From: Pseudobdellovibrionaceae bacterium
GTDB lineage: Bacteria > Bdellovibrionota > Bdellovibrionia > Bdellovibrionales > Bdellovibrionaceae
Direction of reading: 5' to 3'
NCBI GenBank assembly: GCA_030158485.1
Contig: JAOASS010000001.1
Coordinates: forward strand, 22,408-86,407
DNA: 64,000 bases
Shown: positions 20,923-28,016 of the stretch, one piece after another
Layout of the letters: each line of letters begins with the position of its first letter
Position numbering within the stretch: the stretch's first letter is position 1
Made by a program: the position numbers and the translations under genes
The notes under the pieces: model-generated
The model's database searches: none
What the model saw: only the letters and a program-made list of their open reading frames with translations
Told to the model about the DNA's origin: nothing

Positions 20923-21134
20923 GGGGACCTCAAGCACAAGGGAACCACCAAACCTTGTGCTCGTGGCCAAATAACTTAAAACACATGAACTCTCGATCTC
21001 GCTACCATCTCAGCAGGGGGACCACTGAGCTTGTACATCTCCCTATTTGAGCGCCGAATCCGTGGCGCGAGGAACAAAAGTGAAAAGCCATCCTAGCTCA
21101 TTCATTTTGTTCCTTTGAGCCATCCGTGGCTCCC
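20891..21134 (-). ncRNA. structured non-coding RNA of unknown family, ~244 nt
   Basis: The only long stretch without an open protein gene. On the minus strand it contains five perfect stems: 21117-21132 (GAGCCA/TGGCTC, loop CGGA), 21070-21114 (10 bp AGGAACAAAA/TTTTGTTCCT enclosing a smaller hairpin), 21051-21068 (GCGCC/GGCGC, loop ACGGAUUC), 21009-21029 (CTCAG/CTGAG), and 20933-20961 (9 bp AGCACAAGG/CCTTGTGCT), and then a strong terminator. GGA motifs occur in the loops of the first three, as in CsrA/RsmA-sequestering RNAs. A possible -10 is TAATCT at 21137-21142. Some wording recalls 6S RNA (GGTCCCC and the 3' hairpin). Neither identity is proved; transcription and boundaries are inferred. 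Confidence 0.6.
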
Positions 21135-21223
21135 ATAGATTAAGACCAGTTACTTTCAGCCAGGGGTTAAATTTGATCTTAAATTTTTGATATGCCGCTT
21201 ATTAAGGCTATAACGAGAACTTA

Positions 21224-21250
21224 TTGACGCGCTCAAGTAGCTTATATAAA
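21224..21250 (+). promoter_or_regulatory. putative promoter of tRNA-Leu
   Basis: TTGACG (21224-21229) and TATAAA (21245-21250), spacing 15 bp (short), about 43 bases upstream of the mature tRNA 5' end. It is divergent from the presumed start of the minus-strand RNA. Confidence 0.5.
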
Positions 21251-21293
21251 AGAAGAGAGCCTCAGAGTTTTATAAGACCTATCTACCAGGATT

Positions 21294-21377
21294 GCGCGGG
21301 TGGTGTAATGGTAGCCACGTATGTTTGAGGTGCATATGCCGAAAGGTGTGGGGGTTCAAGTCCCCCCTCGCGCACCA
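21294..21377 (+). tRNA. tRNA-Leu (anticodon GAG)
   Basis: 84-nt type II tRNA. Acceptor GCGCGGG pairs with CTCGCGC (one G-U), anticodon loop is TTGAGGT (anticodon GAG, 3-5 of the loop) on the stem TATGT/GCATA, variable arm TGCCGAAAGGTGT, T-arm GGGGG/CCCCC with TTCAAGT loop, and CCA is encoded. The D-arm and anticodon arm align well with E. coli tRNA-Leu(GAG). Confidence 0.95.
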
Positions 21378-21449
21378 TTTAATTTTCCCTAATAAAATCA
21401 AGAATTTAAAAACCCTAGTGAACTCGAACACTAGCTGCAGCAAGCAAAA

Positions 21450-21542
21450 GAGACTTGAACCTGCACTCAGTTCGAAATTATCAGTAAAGCGCACTCAAAA
21501 TGTTCAAGTCCCCTAGGCTGCGACGAGCGAGAGGACTTGAAC
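21450..21542. repeat. tRNA T-arm-like sequences downstream of tRNA-Leu
   Basis: GAGACTTGAAC (21450-21460) and the 10-bp inverted repeat GTTCAAGTCC (21502-21511) / GGACTTGAAC (21533-21542) repeat the T-arm core of the tRNA-Leu about 130-190 bp downstream of it. The 12-base TTCAAGTCCCCT from 21503 is shared with the tRNA T-arm apart from C-tract length. These look like remnants of tRNA 3' ends, such as att-type sites left by an integrated element; they could also be a T-arm-like hairpin. Confidence 0.45.
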
Positions 21543-21832
21543 TACTTCGAAAAATTTTGGAGTGCTTCGAGTTCGCGAGCGAGTTCGGATTTTTTCTGAT
21601 CGATCAACTGCTCTGCTCGTAACTTCAAAATCGCAATGATGCGCTGGCGATCCATTCGACGATTTCGTTGTTTGATGTGCCAGCGGAAAAACTCGACGAT
21701 ACACTCCATGTCTTCATCACTTATTCCAAGTTTCCGCCGCGCGATCTCGGGATAAAAAATCGATTCATCGAAGACCGGCATTTCCTCACGTTCAGCAAGG
21801 AAATCTTCGTATGAGTATTTTAGTGGAATCAT
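21542..21832 (-). CDS. hypothetical protein, helical, 96 residues
   Basis: Not recognised. Small, charged, soluble-looking protein with an aromatic/acidic N-terminus (KYSYEDFLAEREEMPVF) and a C-terminal long helix rich in Arg, Lys and Glu (coiled-coil-like). No signal peptide or membrane segment. The stop codon lies in the right arm of the T-arm-like inverted repeat. Three bases separate its start from the end of the secreted-protein gene at 21836, so both are likely one operon. Gene confidence rests on length, tight spacing and lack of overlap. Confidence 0.55.
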   Translation of the reverse strand: MIPLKYSYEDFLAEREEMPVFDESIFYPEIARRKLGISDEDMECIVEFFRWHIKQRNRRMDRQRIIAILKLRAEQLIDQKKSELARELEALQNFSK

Positions 21833-21835
21833 CTT

Positions 21836-22339
21836 CTACGGCGCCGACTGAAACCAACCCTCTGACAAACTCATGCATTTTTCAGGGGTTAACTGGGCAA
21901 TCACGGTATTATCTCCAGCGGAAAATTCATAGTCTGAATTTTTGATTTTCAGATCAGCGGTTTCGAGTCGAATCAGACTACAAGTATCTGACCAAATAAT
22001 GACCGATAACTTCGTTAAGTAGTTCAAATTGACGCTCAATTCGCCATCTTTAGTTTTAAGCGCGGCTAGGTCTTTAAGTTGAGCCTCGCAGGCTCCTGGT
22101 AAAAGGTTGTGTTTATTAAAAGTGCCGAAATCATTTGCTGTCAAACCTGATGGGATCTTCCAATTTAAATCCAAGTCACTTTCACCCCAAAAATCATCCT
22201 GAACGCAGGTTACCTTAAAATCCGACGCGGGAATTTTTGTTTCAATCGTTCCTTGTTTCAAGATGATTTCTCTAGTGACGTAAGCGCTGGCTTGGTTCGA
22301 AAGAAGTATGGCAATCGCCATGTACAATATCGTTTTCAT
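21836..22339 (-). CDS. secreted protein of unknown family, four cysteines
   Basis: 167 residues, start chosen at 22339 because GGAGG lies 4 bases upstream. A signal peptide (MKTILYMAIAILLSNQASAY) precedes a mainly beta region with four cysteines (in FKVTCVQDD, GACEAQL, SDTCSLI, EKCMSLS), suggesting two disulfides and a periplasmic or secreted location. Not recognised as a known family. It is divergent from a LysR regulator over 98 bases, which would be the usual arrangement for regulation by that LysR protein. Confidence 0.65.
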   Translation of the reverse strand: MKTILYMAIAILLSNQASAYVTREIILKQGTIETKIPASDFKVTCVQDDFWGESDLDLNWKIPSGLTANDFGTFNKHNLLPGACEAQLKDLAALKTKDGELSVNLNYLTKLSVIIWSDTCSLIRLETADLKIKNSDYEFSAGDNTVIAQLTPEKCMSLSEGWFQSAP

Positions 22340-22381
22340 TGATCCTCCATTTAGATCTTGCTGGTCTCTTTTGTATGTCAT

Positions 22382-22430
22382 TGCTAAATAATAAAAAAAT
22401 ATATAATTCCGATACGTCCTATGCTAAATA
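22382..22430. promoter_or_regulatory. direct repeat TGCTAAATA between LysR gene and secreted-protein gene
   Basis: TGCTAAATA occurs exactly at 22382-22390 and again at 22422-22430 (40 bp offset, about four helical turns), inside the 98-bp divergent intergenic region. Such spacing fits a pair of binding sites for the LysR-type regulator encoded at 22438. The region is also very AT-rich. Confidence 0.4.
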
Positions 22431-22437
22431 GGCATGG

Positions 22438-23301
22438 ATGAATCTACTCCATCTTCAATATTTCTATACAGTTGCTAAAGAGCGGGGGTTTACCAACGCA
22501 TCGAAAGCGCTGCGTATTCAGCAACCCGCAATCAGTCGTATGGTCAAACTTCTGGAAGAAGACTTGGGCTTTAAACTTTTTGAGAAGATAGGACGCCATG
22601 TGCAGCTCACCAAAGAGGGAGCCGAAGTTTTTGAGTATTGCAAAAGTATATTTGGCCGCGTTGACGACCTCAAACAGTCCTTAGGTAAGATCAGTGGCGA
22701 GAACAAGGGTCCCGTTTTATTGGGCGCATCCGAACCAATTGCCAGCCATTTTTTACCATCCGTGGTGAAGGTCTATCTTTCGAATTTCCCCGAAGTGTAC
22801 CCGAATATTTATTCCGGGCCGGCCTCGCTGCTGTTTGAAACTCTCGTTAAAGGCGAAATAGAGTTTGGCTTGTTCTTTCATATTCCCGAACTTCCAGAAA
22901 AGCTGGAGATTTTCGAAACCAAAGAAGTCGGCTACCATCTCGTGATTCGTAAAGATCTGCGGCGTGATAAAAATGTGATCGGCACTTTCATTGGTTCTCG
23001 CGAGATTGACGACACTTCGACCAAGAGATTTCCAACACTGGAACGAATGCGAAAAGACCATCCTCAAGCGAAAATCAAAATTTCGAGTAACAACTTAACT
23101 GCACACAAGGAGATGGTTCTTCAAGGAATAGGGGTTTCAGTTCTTCCAGAATTCTTGGTTGCAGACGACCTAAAAAATGGACGACTCGCAGATCTCTATC
23201 CAAACGAATCCTTCAAGTTTAAGATGAAATTTATTAAGCGGAAGACCACGATTCTGACGAGGAATTCGCAAGAATTGATCCAGGCGTGCCTTAAGGGCTA
23301 A
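22438..23301 (+). CDS. LysR-family transcriptional regulator
   Basis: 287 residues, normal LTTR length. The N-terminal winged helix-turn-helix is clear (HLQYFYTVAKERGFTNASKA; LRIQQPAISRMVKLLEEDLG then FKLFEKIG), followed by the coiled linker and the effector-binding domain (GPVLLGASEPIASHFLPSVV; SNNLTAHKEMVLQGIGVSVL). Effector unknown. It is divergent from the secreted-protein operon. By eye this gene is richer in G+C than neighbours such as the SDR, which may indicate acquisition with the tRNA-Leu patch. Confidence 0.9.
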   Translation: MNLLHLQYFYTVAKERGFTNASKALRIQQPAISRMVKLLEEDLGFKLFEKIGRHVQLTKEGAEVFEYCKSIFGRVDDLKQSLGKISGENKGPVLLGASEPIASHFLPSVVKVYLSNFPEVYPNIYSGPASLLFETLVKGEIEFGLFFHIPELPEKLEIFETKEVGYHLVIRKDLRRDKNVIGTFIGSREIDDTSTKRFPTLERMRKDHPQAKIKISSNNLTAHKEMVLQGIGVSVLPEFLVADDLKNGRLADLYPNESFKFKMKFIKRKTTILTRNSQELIQACLKG

Positions 23302-23309
23302 TAAAATTT

Positions 23310-23376
23310 GGAGAACACTTAGCTATATGTTCTCCAGAGTGGAGAACATATACTTAAGAAAAGTAATTGTTCTCCA
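23310..23376. repeat. palindrome and repeats of TGTTCTCC / GGAGAACA
   Basis: Four copies of the 8-mer: GGAGAACA at 23310-23317, TGTTCTCC inside 23324-23336, its inverse inside 23340-23352, and TGTTCTCC at 23368-23375. The two middle copies form a perfect 13-bp-arm palindrome (TATATGTTCTCCA / TGGAGAACATATA, 3-base spacer). No T-tract follows the hairpin, so it is not a typical terminator. It lies between the LysR gene and the convergent SDR gene. Confidence 0.75.
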
Positions 23377-23435
23377 CGAATTCAAAAATCGTAAGCAAAT
23401 TCAGTCACTTAATTTTTCAGAACCCTCGGAAAGCG

Positions 23436-23517
23436 CGGTTCTAAGATCGTCCACTAGGGGGCACCAATTTTAAAAATTTCAGAAATTTTTCTTACATGGT
23501 TCGGTTCTACGGTTCTA
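23436..23517. repeat. CGGTTCTA repeats and AT-rich palindrome before the SDR gene end
   Basis: CGGTTCTA is seen at 23436-23443 and as an exact tandem at 23502-23509 and 23510-23517. Between them AAAAATTTC (23472-23480) and GAAATTTTT (23482-23490) form a palindrome around one base, followed by Ts. The latter could act as a weak terminator for both converging genes. Confidence 0.5.
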
Positions 23518-24249
23518 CAGCAAACCTAAGTTGTTGATATTAACGTTAGTGTAGTTTTCGAAAGGATTCTTAAGAATATAAGCGCCTAGGGCCGCTCCAA
23601 CTTCTTCCGCACTTTTCAGTTTATTTTGATTTTTGTAATTTTTAAAAATATCCACTTCAGGAAAATCATCGCTTGCGATTTCTCGCACATGTGCCTGCAT
23701 TTCAGTGTCGACTAGGCCCGGTCCAAAATTAATAATTTTAACTTTGTCATTCGATGCGTAATCTTTAGCAAGGGCCATCGTAAATGACTTAAGCCCAGCC
23801 TTTGCAGCGGAATAGCAAGCCCAACTTGCAATGGGATCAGATGCAACTCCAGAAGAAATGTTTGAGATGATTCGGATTCCTTTCATTTTTTCAGTGCCTT
23901 TCAAAAAGGCCGCCGTTAAGGCGATGGGTGCCGTCAGGTTTACGGCGAAGTTCCGCAAGATTGCAGGTTCATCCAATTTTTTAATTGGCATGACCGGATC
24001 AATTAAACCTGCGTTATTAGTTAACGTGATCATGTGGTAATCTTCAATCGGATATGCTCTCAATATTTTTTGAACTAAATCCTCTTTAGAATCCATCGAA
24101 GCTAAATCAAATGAAAAGTGCTTGATGCGATCGTGGAATCTGCTTTTATTTCGTGAGATATCAACAACATCGTCTCCGCTTTCAGCGAAAAAATGAGCTA
24201 ATGCTGCACCTAAACCTCTGGAAGCTCCGGTCACGATATGCAGATTCAT
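23515..24249 (-). CDS. short-chain dehydrogenase/reductase (SDR)
   Basis: 244-residue classical SDR. The cofactor motif is VTGASRGLGAALAHF (TGxxxGxG), NNAG is present at LTNNAGLIDPV, and the active-site Ser/Tyr/Lys are in ISNISSGVAS and ACYSAAKAGLK (YxxxK). GPGLVDTEMQ follows. The pattern resembles sepiapterin-reductase-like members and benzil reductases, and Arg after TGAS suggests NADP preference. Substrate cannot be told. It overlaps the downstream-coordinate partner gene by ATGA and is probably translated with it. Confidence 0.9.
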   Translation of the reverse strand: MNLHIVTGASRGLGAALAHFFAESGDDVVDISRNKSRFHDRIKHFSFDLASMDSKEDLVQKILRAYPIEDYHMITLTNNAGLIDPVMPIKKLDEPAILRNFAVNLTAPIALTAAFLKGTEKMKGIRIISNISSGVASDPIASWACYSAAKAGLKSFTMALAKDYASNDKVKIINFGPGLVDTEMQAHVREIASDDFPEVDIFKNYKNQNKLKSAEEVGAALGAYILKNPFENYTNVNINNLGLL

Positions 24250-24923
24250 AGTTTCATATCTTTCTGAATCAGATTAAAAAGAGTTTTGAATTCGGCACAT
24301 TTTATATCACGCTGACTGAGCCTTGCTGCCATTTTAAGATTTGCCATTGCTATTTTTGGAGCTCCAAGGATAACCCGAGACATTGCCAAACAATAAAATG
24401 GAAAATAATAAGGTTCGTTTTTTAAATTGTATTTTTCCCAGGTATAAATGGATTTATTGGCCCATTTTTTCGCTTGTACTTTGGAGCTTTTGAAATATTT
24501 TTCCTCTGCTAATAGACTTGCGCCTAAGGCTTGTGCATAAAGACCTTGTTTTCGATCAAAGACTTCAAAGCGCTTACCGTATTTGTACATGTTGCTGAAG
24601 GCGCGTGTTTGATAATAATAATTTAAGCAAACTCCAAATCGAACGGCTACACTCTGTCTAGAAAGTTTACGAGTTAACGGTTTTAAAATTTTTGCAGCAT
24701 CGGCTTTTAACTTTTTTTGGCGCTTCGCAGGTAAATCGTCAGCCCAATCACCTAGCAATTTTGCATATTGATAGGTAAAATAAAAATCTCCTGGATATTC
24801 TTTTAAAACTTTTTGAGCAAGGTCAGCACCTTTTTTATACTGGCCTTTCAAAACAAAACTTCGCAGCCGATGCGCAATTTGATCCGCTTCTGGAACATTC
24901 GATTTAATCAGCTTCATAGTCAT
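24246..24923 (-). CDS. helical repeat (TPR-like) protein, unknown function
   Basis: 225 residues, rich in Lys, Leu and Ala, arranged as helical pairs (RSFVLKGQYKKGADLAQKVL; GDFYFTYQYAKLLGDW; AKKWANKSIYTWEKY) typical of divergent TPR repeats. No signal peptide or membrane helix seen. The gene starts the SDR operon (ATGA overlap). TPR annotation is an impression from the pattern only. Confidence 0.6.
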   Translation of the reverse strand: MTMKLIKSNVPEADQIAHRLRSFVLKGQYKKGADLAQKVLKEYPGDFYFTYQYAKLLGDWADDLPAKRQKKLKADAAKILKPLTRKLSRQSVAVRFGVCLNYYYQTRAFSNMYKYGKRFEVFDRKQGLYAQALGASLLAEEKYFKSSKVQAKKWANKSIYTWEKYNLKNEPYYFPFYCLAMSRVILGAPKIAMANLKMAARLSQRDIKCAEFKTLFNLIQKDMKL

Positions 24924-25065
24924 TTATGCTAACTTTGAAATAAAGAGAATCAAGAGGCCTCCTATCGCATCATGACAAAATTCATTCAGATTGTGAAAAT
25001 CCATACCTTAGAGATGAAATTTATATACGATCCCAGACTCTAACCTCTAAGGAGAAGTCCATTAT

Positions 25066-25734
25066 ATGAAAAATCAACGACTTATTTTTATCATTTCCTG
25101 CTTTTTTATTGGGTCCGCTTATTCGAAAGAAAAGTTAATTGAAAAAATAGAACCTGCTGCCAAAGTTCAAAAACCTGTAACCCCAAAAGTCGAAAATACA
25201 GGCTTAGAAAAAGCTCTTTTTGCGGGTGGTTGCTTCTGGTGTATGGAACCCCCTTTCGAAAAACTAGAAAACAAAGGTGTGATCGAAGCTCGATCCGGGT
25301 TTAGCGGGGGTCGCACAGCCAATCCCACTTACGAAGAAGTCTCGAAAAGCAATACGGGCCACTTTGAAGTTGTTGAGATCACATTTGATCCTAAAAAAAT
25401 AACTTATGCTGAATTAGTCGAAGTTTTTTGGAAAAACATTGACCCGCTTGATGGCAATGGTCAATTTTGCGACAAAGGCGAATCCTACAAAAGTGCCATT
25501 TTCTATTTGAATGAAGAACAAAAAAAAGTGGCTGAAGTATCCCTTGGAAAATTGATCAAATCAAATATTTTGAAAGAAAAAATTGTAACCGAAATTTTAC
25601 CAGCTAAAACATTTTATGCGGCTGAAGATTACCACCAAGATTATTATAAAAAGAATCCGATTAGATACAAATATTACCGCAACAGCTGCGGTCGAGACAA
25701 AAGACTGAAAGAGCTTTGGGGACCTGCAAACTAA
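25066..25734 (+). CDS. msrA: peptide methionine sulfoxide reductase MsrA, exported
   Basis: Reduces methionine-S-sulfoxide. 222 residues: an N-terminal signal-like helix (LIFIISCFFIGSAYS) and a linker precede the MsrA domain starting at about residue 48 (LFAGGCFWCMEPPFEKLENK). The catalytic Cys is in GCFWC, and GHFEVVEITFDP and AEDYHQDYYKKNP are conserved. The C-terminal Cys (NSCGRDK) can be the resolving residue. The signal implies a periplasmic or outer-membrane location, unlike the cytoplasmic enzyme of E. coli. GGAG at 25051 precedes the start at somewhat long spacing. Confidence 0.92.
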   Translation: MKNQRLIFIISCFFIGSAYSKEKLIEKIEPAAKVQKPVTPKVENTGLEKALFAGGCFWCMEPPFEKLENKGVIEARSGFSGGRTANPTYEEVSKSNTGHFEVVEITFDPKKITYAELVEVFWKNIDPLDGNGQFCDKGESYKSAIFYLNEEQKKVAEVSLGKLIKSNILKEKIVTEILPAKTFYAAEDYHQDYYKKNPIRYKYYRNSCGRDKRLKELWGPAN

Positions 25735-25776
25735 ATCTCAGAGCCGCCCTTGTTTTTAGATATTAAAATGATTCAA

Positions 25777-25816
25777 AAACTAGAGTTGATCAAAATAAAT
25801 TGATCAACTCTAGTTT
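25777..25816. terminator. bidirectional terminator between msrA and the porin-like gene
   Basis: Perfect 17-bp inverted repeat AAACTAGAGTTGATCAA (25777-25793) / TTGATCAACTCTAGTTT (25800-25816) around a 6-base loop, between two converging genes. The A/T ends supply short U-tracts in both directions. Confidence 0.7.
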
Positions 25817-25826
25817 AAAGTTCACT

Positions 25827-26900
25827 TTAAAATTTGATACCAAAGTCCACTTGTACGCGATTTCGATCAAGCGCCGTTTCACCGTCGGCAATTAATGTTT
25901 CTCCCGTCATATGAGTCACCATTAAGTTAACTTGATCGTCTAGATTATAACCAACTAAAGTATTTAAGCTTCTTCCGTTCGTTCCACCGGCAAAAGAATC
26001 GCTATCCGTTAAAGCTCCTAAAGTCGAATCCTTTTCAAGCTCACGGCTGTCGACCATCAACATCCAATCACCTTTTTTCTTCAACTTATTAACTTTAATT
26101 CCGTAAATGACAGCTTTATTTTCTTGGCTAACGCTTCCGTTTGTTGCCATTTCCGCGAATAAGGTAACAGGTATTTCACTCTTGTACCCGTACTCGAGTC
26201 CGACCGAAGTCACGTTATAACCATATGTGTAAAACGTTCCGGTAGTCGAGTTCCCTGAAGCTGCCACGATAACAGAGTTATTTTTCACATGGTTAAATGA
26301 ATGAGCTGTCAAAGTCAGCAAAGCGGTCTGAACTTCACTGGCGTAACGAATAGCAAGCTGAGCGGAATTAAGTGTTGTATCATAAACCGTTGATGTGGAA
26401 GTTGTGGTTGAATTTTCAGATAAGATCGAATGAGCCAACACAAGTTGGTAAGTCATATGATTTGAATTCAAAATATAACTTAAAGAAGCACCGTCAAAGT
26501 TCAAATCCGAATCGAGTAGCATCGAGTTCTCGCCCACGCTCAAAAATGGCGATTCTGTTCGCCCACCACGCAATAATGCATTTTCAATAAACGAGTACTT
26601 AAAAAACGCTCGATCAACTTTCACATCATAGTTTTTAGTCCCACTGAATGTTTGATTCGTCGAAGTCCCGCCGCCCCCTGTTGCTAAACGCACTTCTGTG
26701 TTCAAAACGTCACTGACTTGAGATTTAACTCCCAATCGAGCGCGAACCCTTAAGTGATCGTAATGATCTTTACCTGTCACACCTTCGGACTCGATCGCCT
26801 CATGACGCAATCGAAAATCACCAAAAACTGATGTCTTAACTTCTGACTGAGACCAAGCAGAAAAACACGATATAAAAACTAACATTGCCCATTTTTTCAT
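25827..26900 (-). CDS. beta-barrel outer-membrane protein (porin-like)
   Basis: 357 residues, start at 26900 (GGGTGA upstream) giving a signal peptide MKKWAMLVFISCFSAWSQ. The rest alternates polar/hydrophobic residues in barrel-like strands, with repeated GG, TT and SN turns, and ends in VQVDFGIKF, i.e. C-terminal Phe as in many outer-membrane proteins recognised by BamA. No closer family recognised; possibly the putative-porin group of Bdellovibrio. The C-terminal strand pattern supports the assignment; substrate unknown. Confidence 0.75.
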   Translation of the reverse strand: MKKWAMLVFISCFSAWSQSEVKTSVFGDFRLRHEAIESEGVTGKDHYDHLRVRARLGVKSQVSDVLNTEVRLATGGGGTSTNQTFSGTKNYDVKVDRAFFKYSFIENALLRGGRTESPFLSVGENSMLLDSDLNFDGASLSYILNSNHMTYQLVLAHSILSENSTTTSTSTVYDTTLNSAQLAIRYASEVQTALLTLTAHSFNHVKNNSVIVAASGNSTTGTFYTYGYNVTSVGLEYGYKSEIPVTLFAEMATNGSVSQENKAVIYGIKVNKLKKKGDWMLMVDSRELEKDSTLGALTDSDSFAGGTNGRSLNTLVGYNLDDQVNLMVTHMTGETLIADGETALDRNRVQVDFGIKF

Positions 26901-27119
26901 TTGCAATTCACCCCTGTTAAATTTTGGACTCAAGCTTTTGCCCCCCATTCCGAAGGGAATTTATGGCTGTAAGTAAGCCATAGAAAGCAAAACCTTTTGA
27001 CGTTAGGGATCATCATTTATTCTTAATGAATGATATTCAATTTATAATGCAGTGAGCTCTGTGAATAAAATCAAACACAGTGCGATTGAGTATTAAAAAA
27101 ATTCAATAACTGTAGAAAA

Positions 27120-27548
27120 TCACATCACTTTAAAATCAAAATGACAGATCGTTTTCACTGAATTCAGAATAAAACCTGTTTCAGATGCTTTTTTGGCTAG
27201 AACCAAAGCCTTATCGTGACTTGATGGATTTGAAATTTCAACTTTGAGAAAAAACTCTTTCATCACAGGACGCTTTTTTTCATCAAGATCAACAATGAGC
27301 TGAGAATGGGCCGTCAATTTTTCAAAACTTAATTTAGAGTTTTCTGCAAACACTTTAAATGTCGCAACAAAACAATTGGTTAGCGCTTGATTAAAGAGAT
27401 CTTCAGGACTGAGTGCACCCCCTGGCCCCAGGAACTCAGGAGGAATACAAAGATTGCTTTCGTCATACTGAGATCTTGTTTTCCAAAGCGAACTCACTCC
27501 ATTTGAAGCGACAGTTTCAGATTTAAAAGACAGTGGATATTGAATCAT
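27120..27548 (-). CDS. OsmC-family peroxiredoxin-like protein
   Basis: 142 residues, OsmC/Ohr fold. Conserved pattern PEDLFNQALTNCFVATFKVF places the first active Cys, and VKTICHFDFKVM the second near the C-terminus. Family members reduce organic hydroperoxides. It overlaps the DCC oxidoreductase by ATGA and is likely translated after it. Its position with a photolyase homologue suggests a stress role. Confidence 0.85.
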   Translation of the reverse strand: MIQYPLSFKSETVASNGVSSLWKTRSQYDESNLCIPPEFLGPGGALSPEDLFNQALTNCFVATFKVFAENSKLSFEKLTAHSQLIVDLDEKKRPVMKEFFLKVEISNPSSHDKALVLAKKASETGFILNSVKTICHFDFKVM

Positions 27549-27955
27549 TGTTTTCTCCTGGAAGGACAGTAGGGACTGATTTCACAATCACGAGTTTTGC
27601 GAGGTAAGTAAGGTCTAATAGAAGCGAAAACTTGATAGCCGACATTTAAAAAAGGCCTGATAAAAGATTTTTGAGCCCATTTCGAAACCCAGTTGTATTG
27701 AGGTAGAAAATCCCAAATCGCAATAAAAGCATCGACCCCTGTCATAACCAGACCTTCTGACGTTTTCACATGCATCACTTGATGAACTTTATAAGGATCG
27801 AGACCTTCTTTTTTCGCATCAAAATGAGCTTCGGTGATATCAATAAATAAAAGCCGTTCACTGCCTTTTTGCTTCTTATAGTGATCCATTTCCTTTGAAC
27901 AAAGTGGACAAAGACCATCATAAAAGACTGAAATTGTCGCTGATGGTGATTCCAT
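27545..27955 (-). CDS. DCC-family thiol-disulfide oxidoreductase (DUF393)
   Basis: 136 residues; start at 27955 with GGAGG 7 bases upstream. The family motif FYDGLCPLCSKEMDHYKKQK contains the D-x-x-C-P-x-C site, and the body matches DUF393 (FIDITEAHFD; MTGVDAFIAIWD). The tail has a CEISPYC pair. Redox function is inferred from the CxxC site. It lies divergent to the GbsR-like regulator and its upstream region contains the perfect palindrome at 27971-27994. Confidence 0.85.
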   Translation of the reverse strand: MESPSATISVFYDGLCPLCSKEMDHYKKQKGSERLLFIDITEAHFDAKKEGLDPYKVHQVMHVKTSEGLVMTGVDAFIAIWDFLPQYNWVSKWAQKSFIRPFLNVGYQVFASIRPYLPRKTRDCEISPYCPSRRKQ

Positions 27956-27970
27956 TATTGACCTCCGATA

Positions 27971-27994
27971 ATGGTTCATACTACCATGAACCAT
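27971..27994. promoter_or_regulatory. perfect palindrome ATGGTTCAT-N6-ATGAACCAT, likely operator
   Basis: ATGGTTCAT (27971-27979) and ATGAACCAT (27986-27994) with a 6-base spacer, in the 61-bp gap between the DCC gene and the regulator gene. A site centred between divergent genes next to a dimeric winged-helix regulator is the usual layout for autoregulation and control of both units. Confidence 0.7.
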
Positions 27995-28016
27995 CTAAGA
28001 AATCAAGAGGTCCCTG

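Noticed and set aside
20882-21293. Possible preQ1 or c-di-GMP (GEMM) riboswitch upstream of queA
   Set aside because: A GGTAGCG string appears, but the GEMM core (GCACAGGGCAAACC, GACGCAAAGC) and the preQ1 C-rich hairpin with A-rich tail are not seen, and a strong terminator lies between the RNA and queA.
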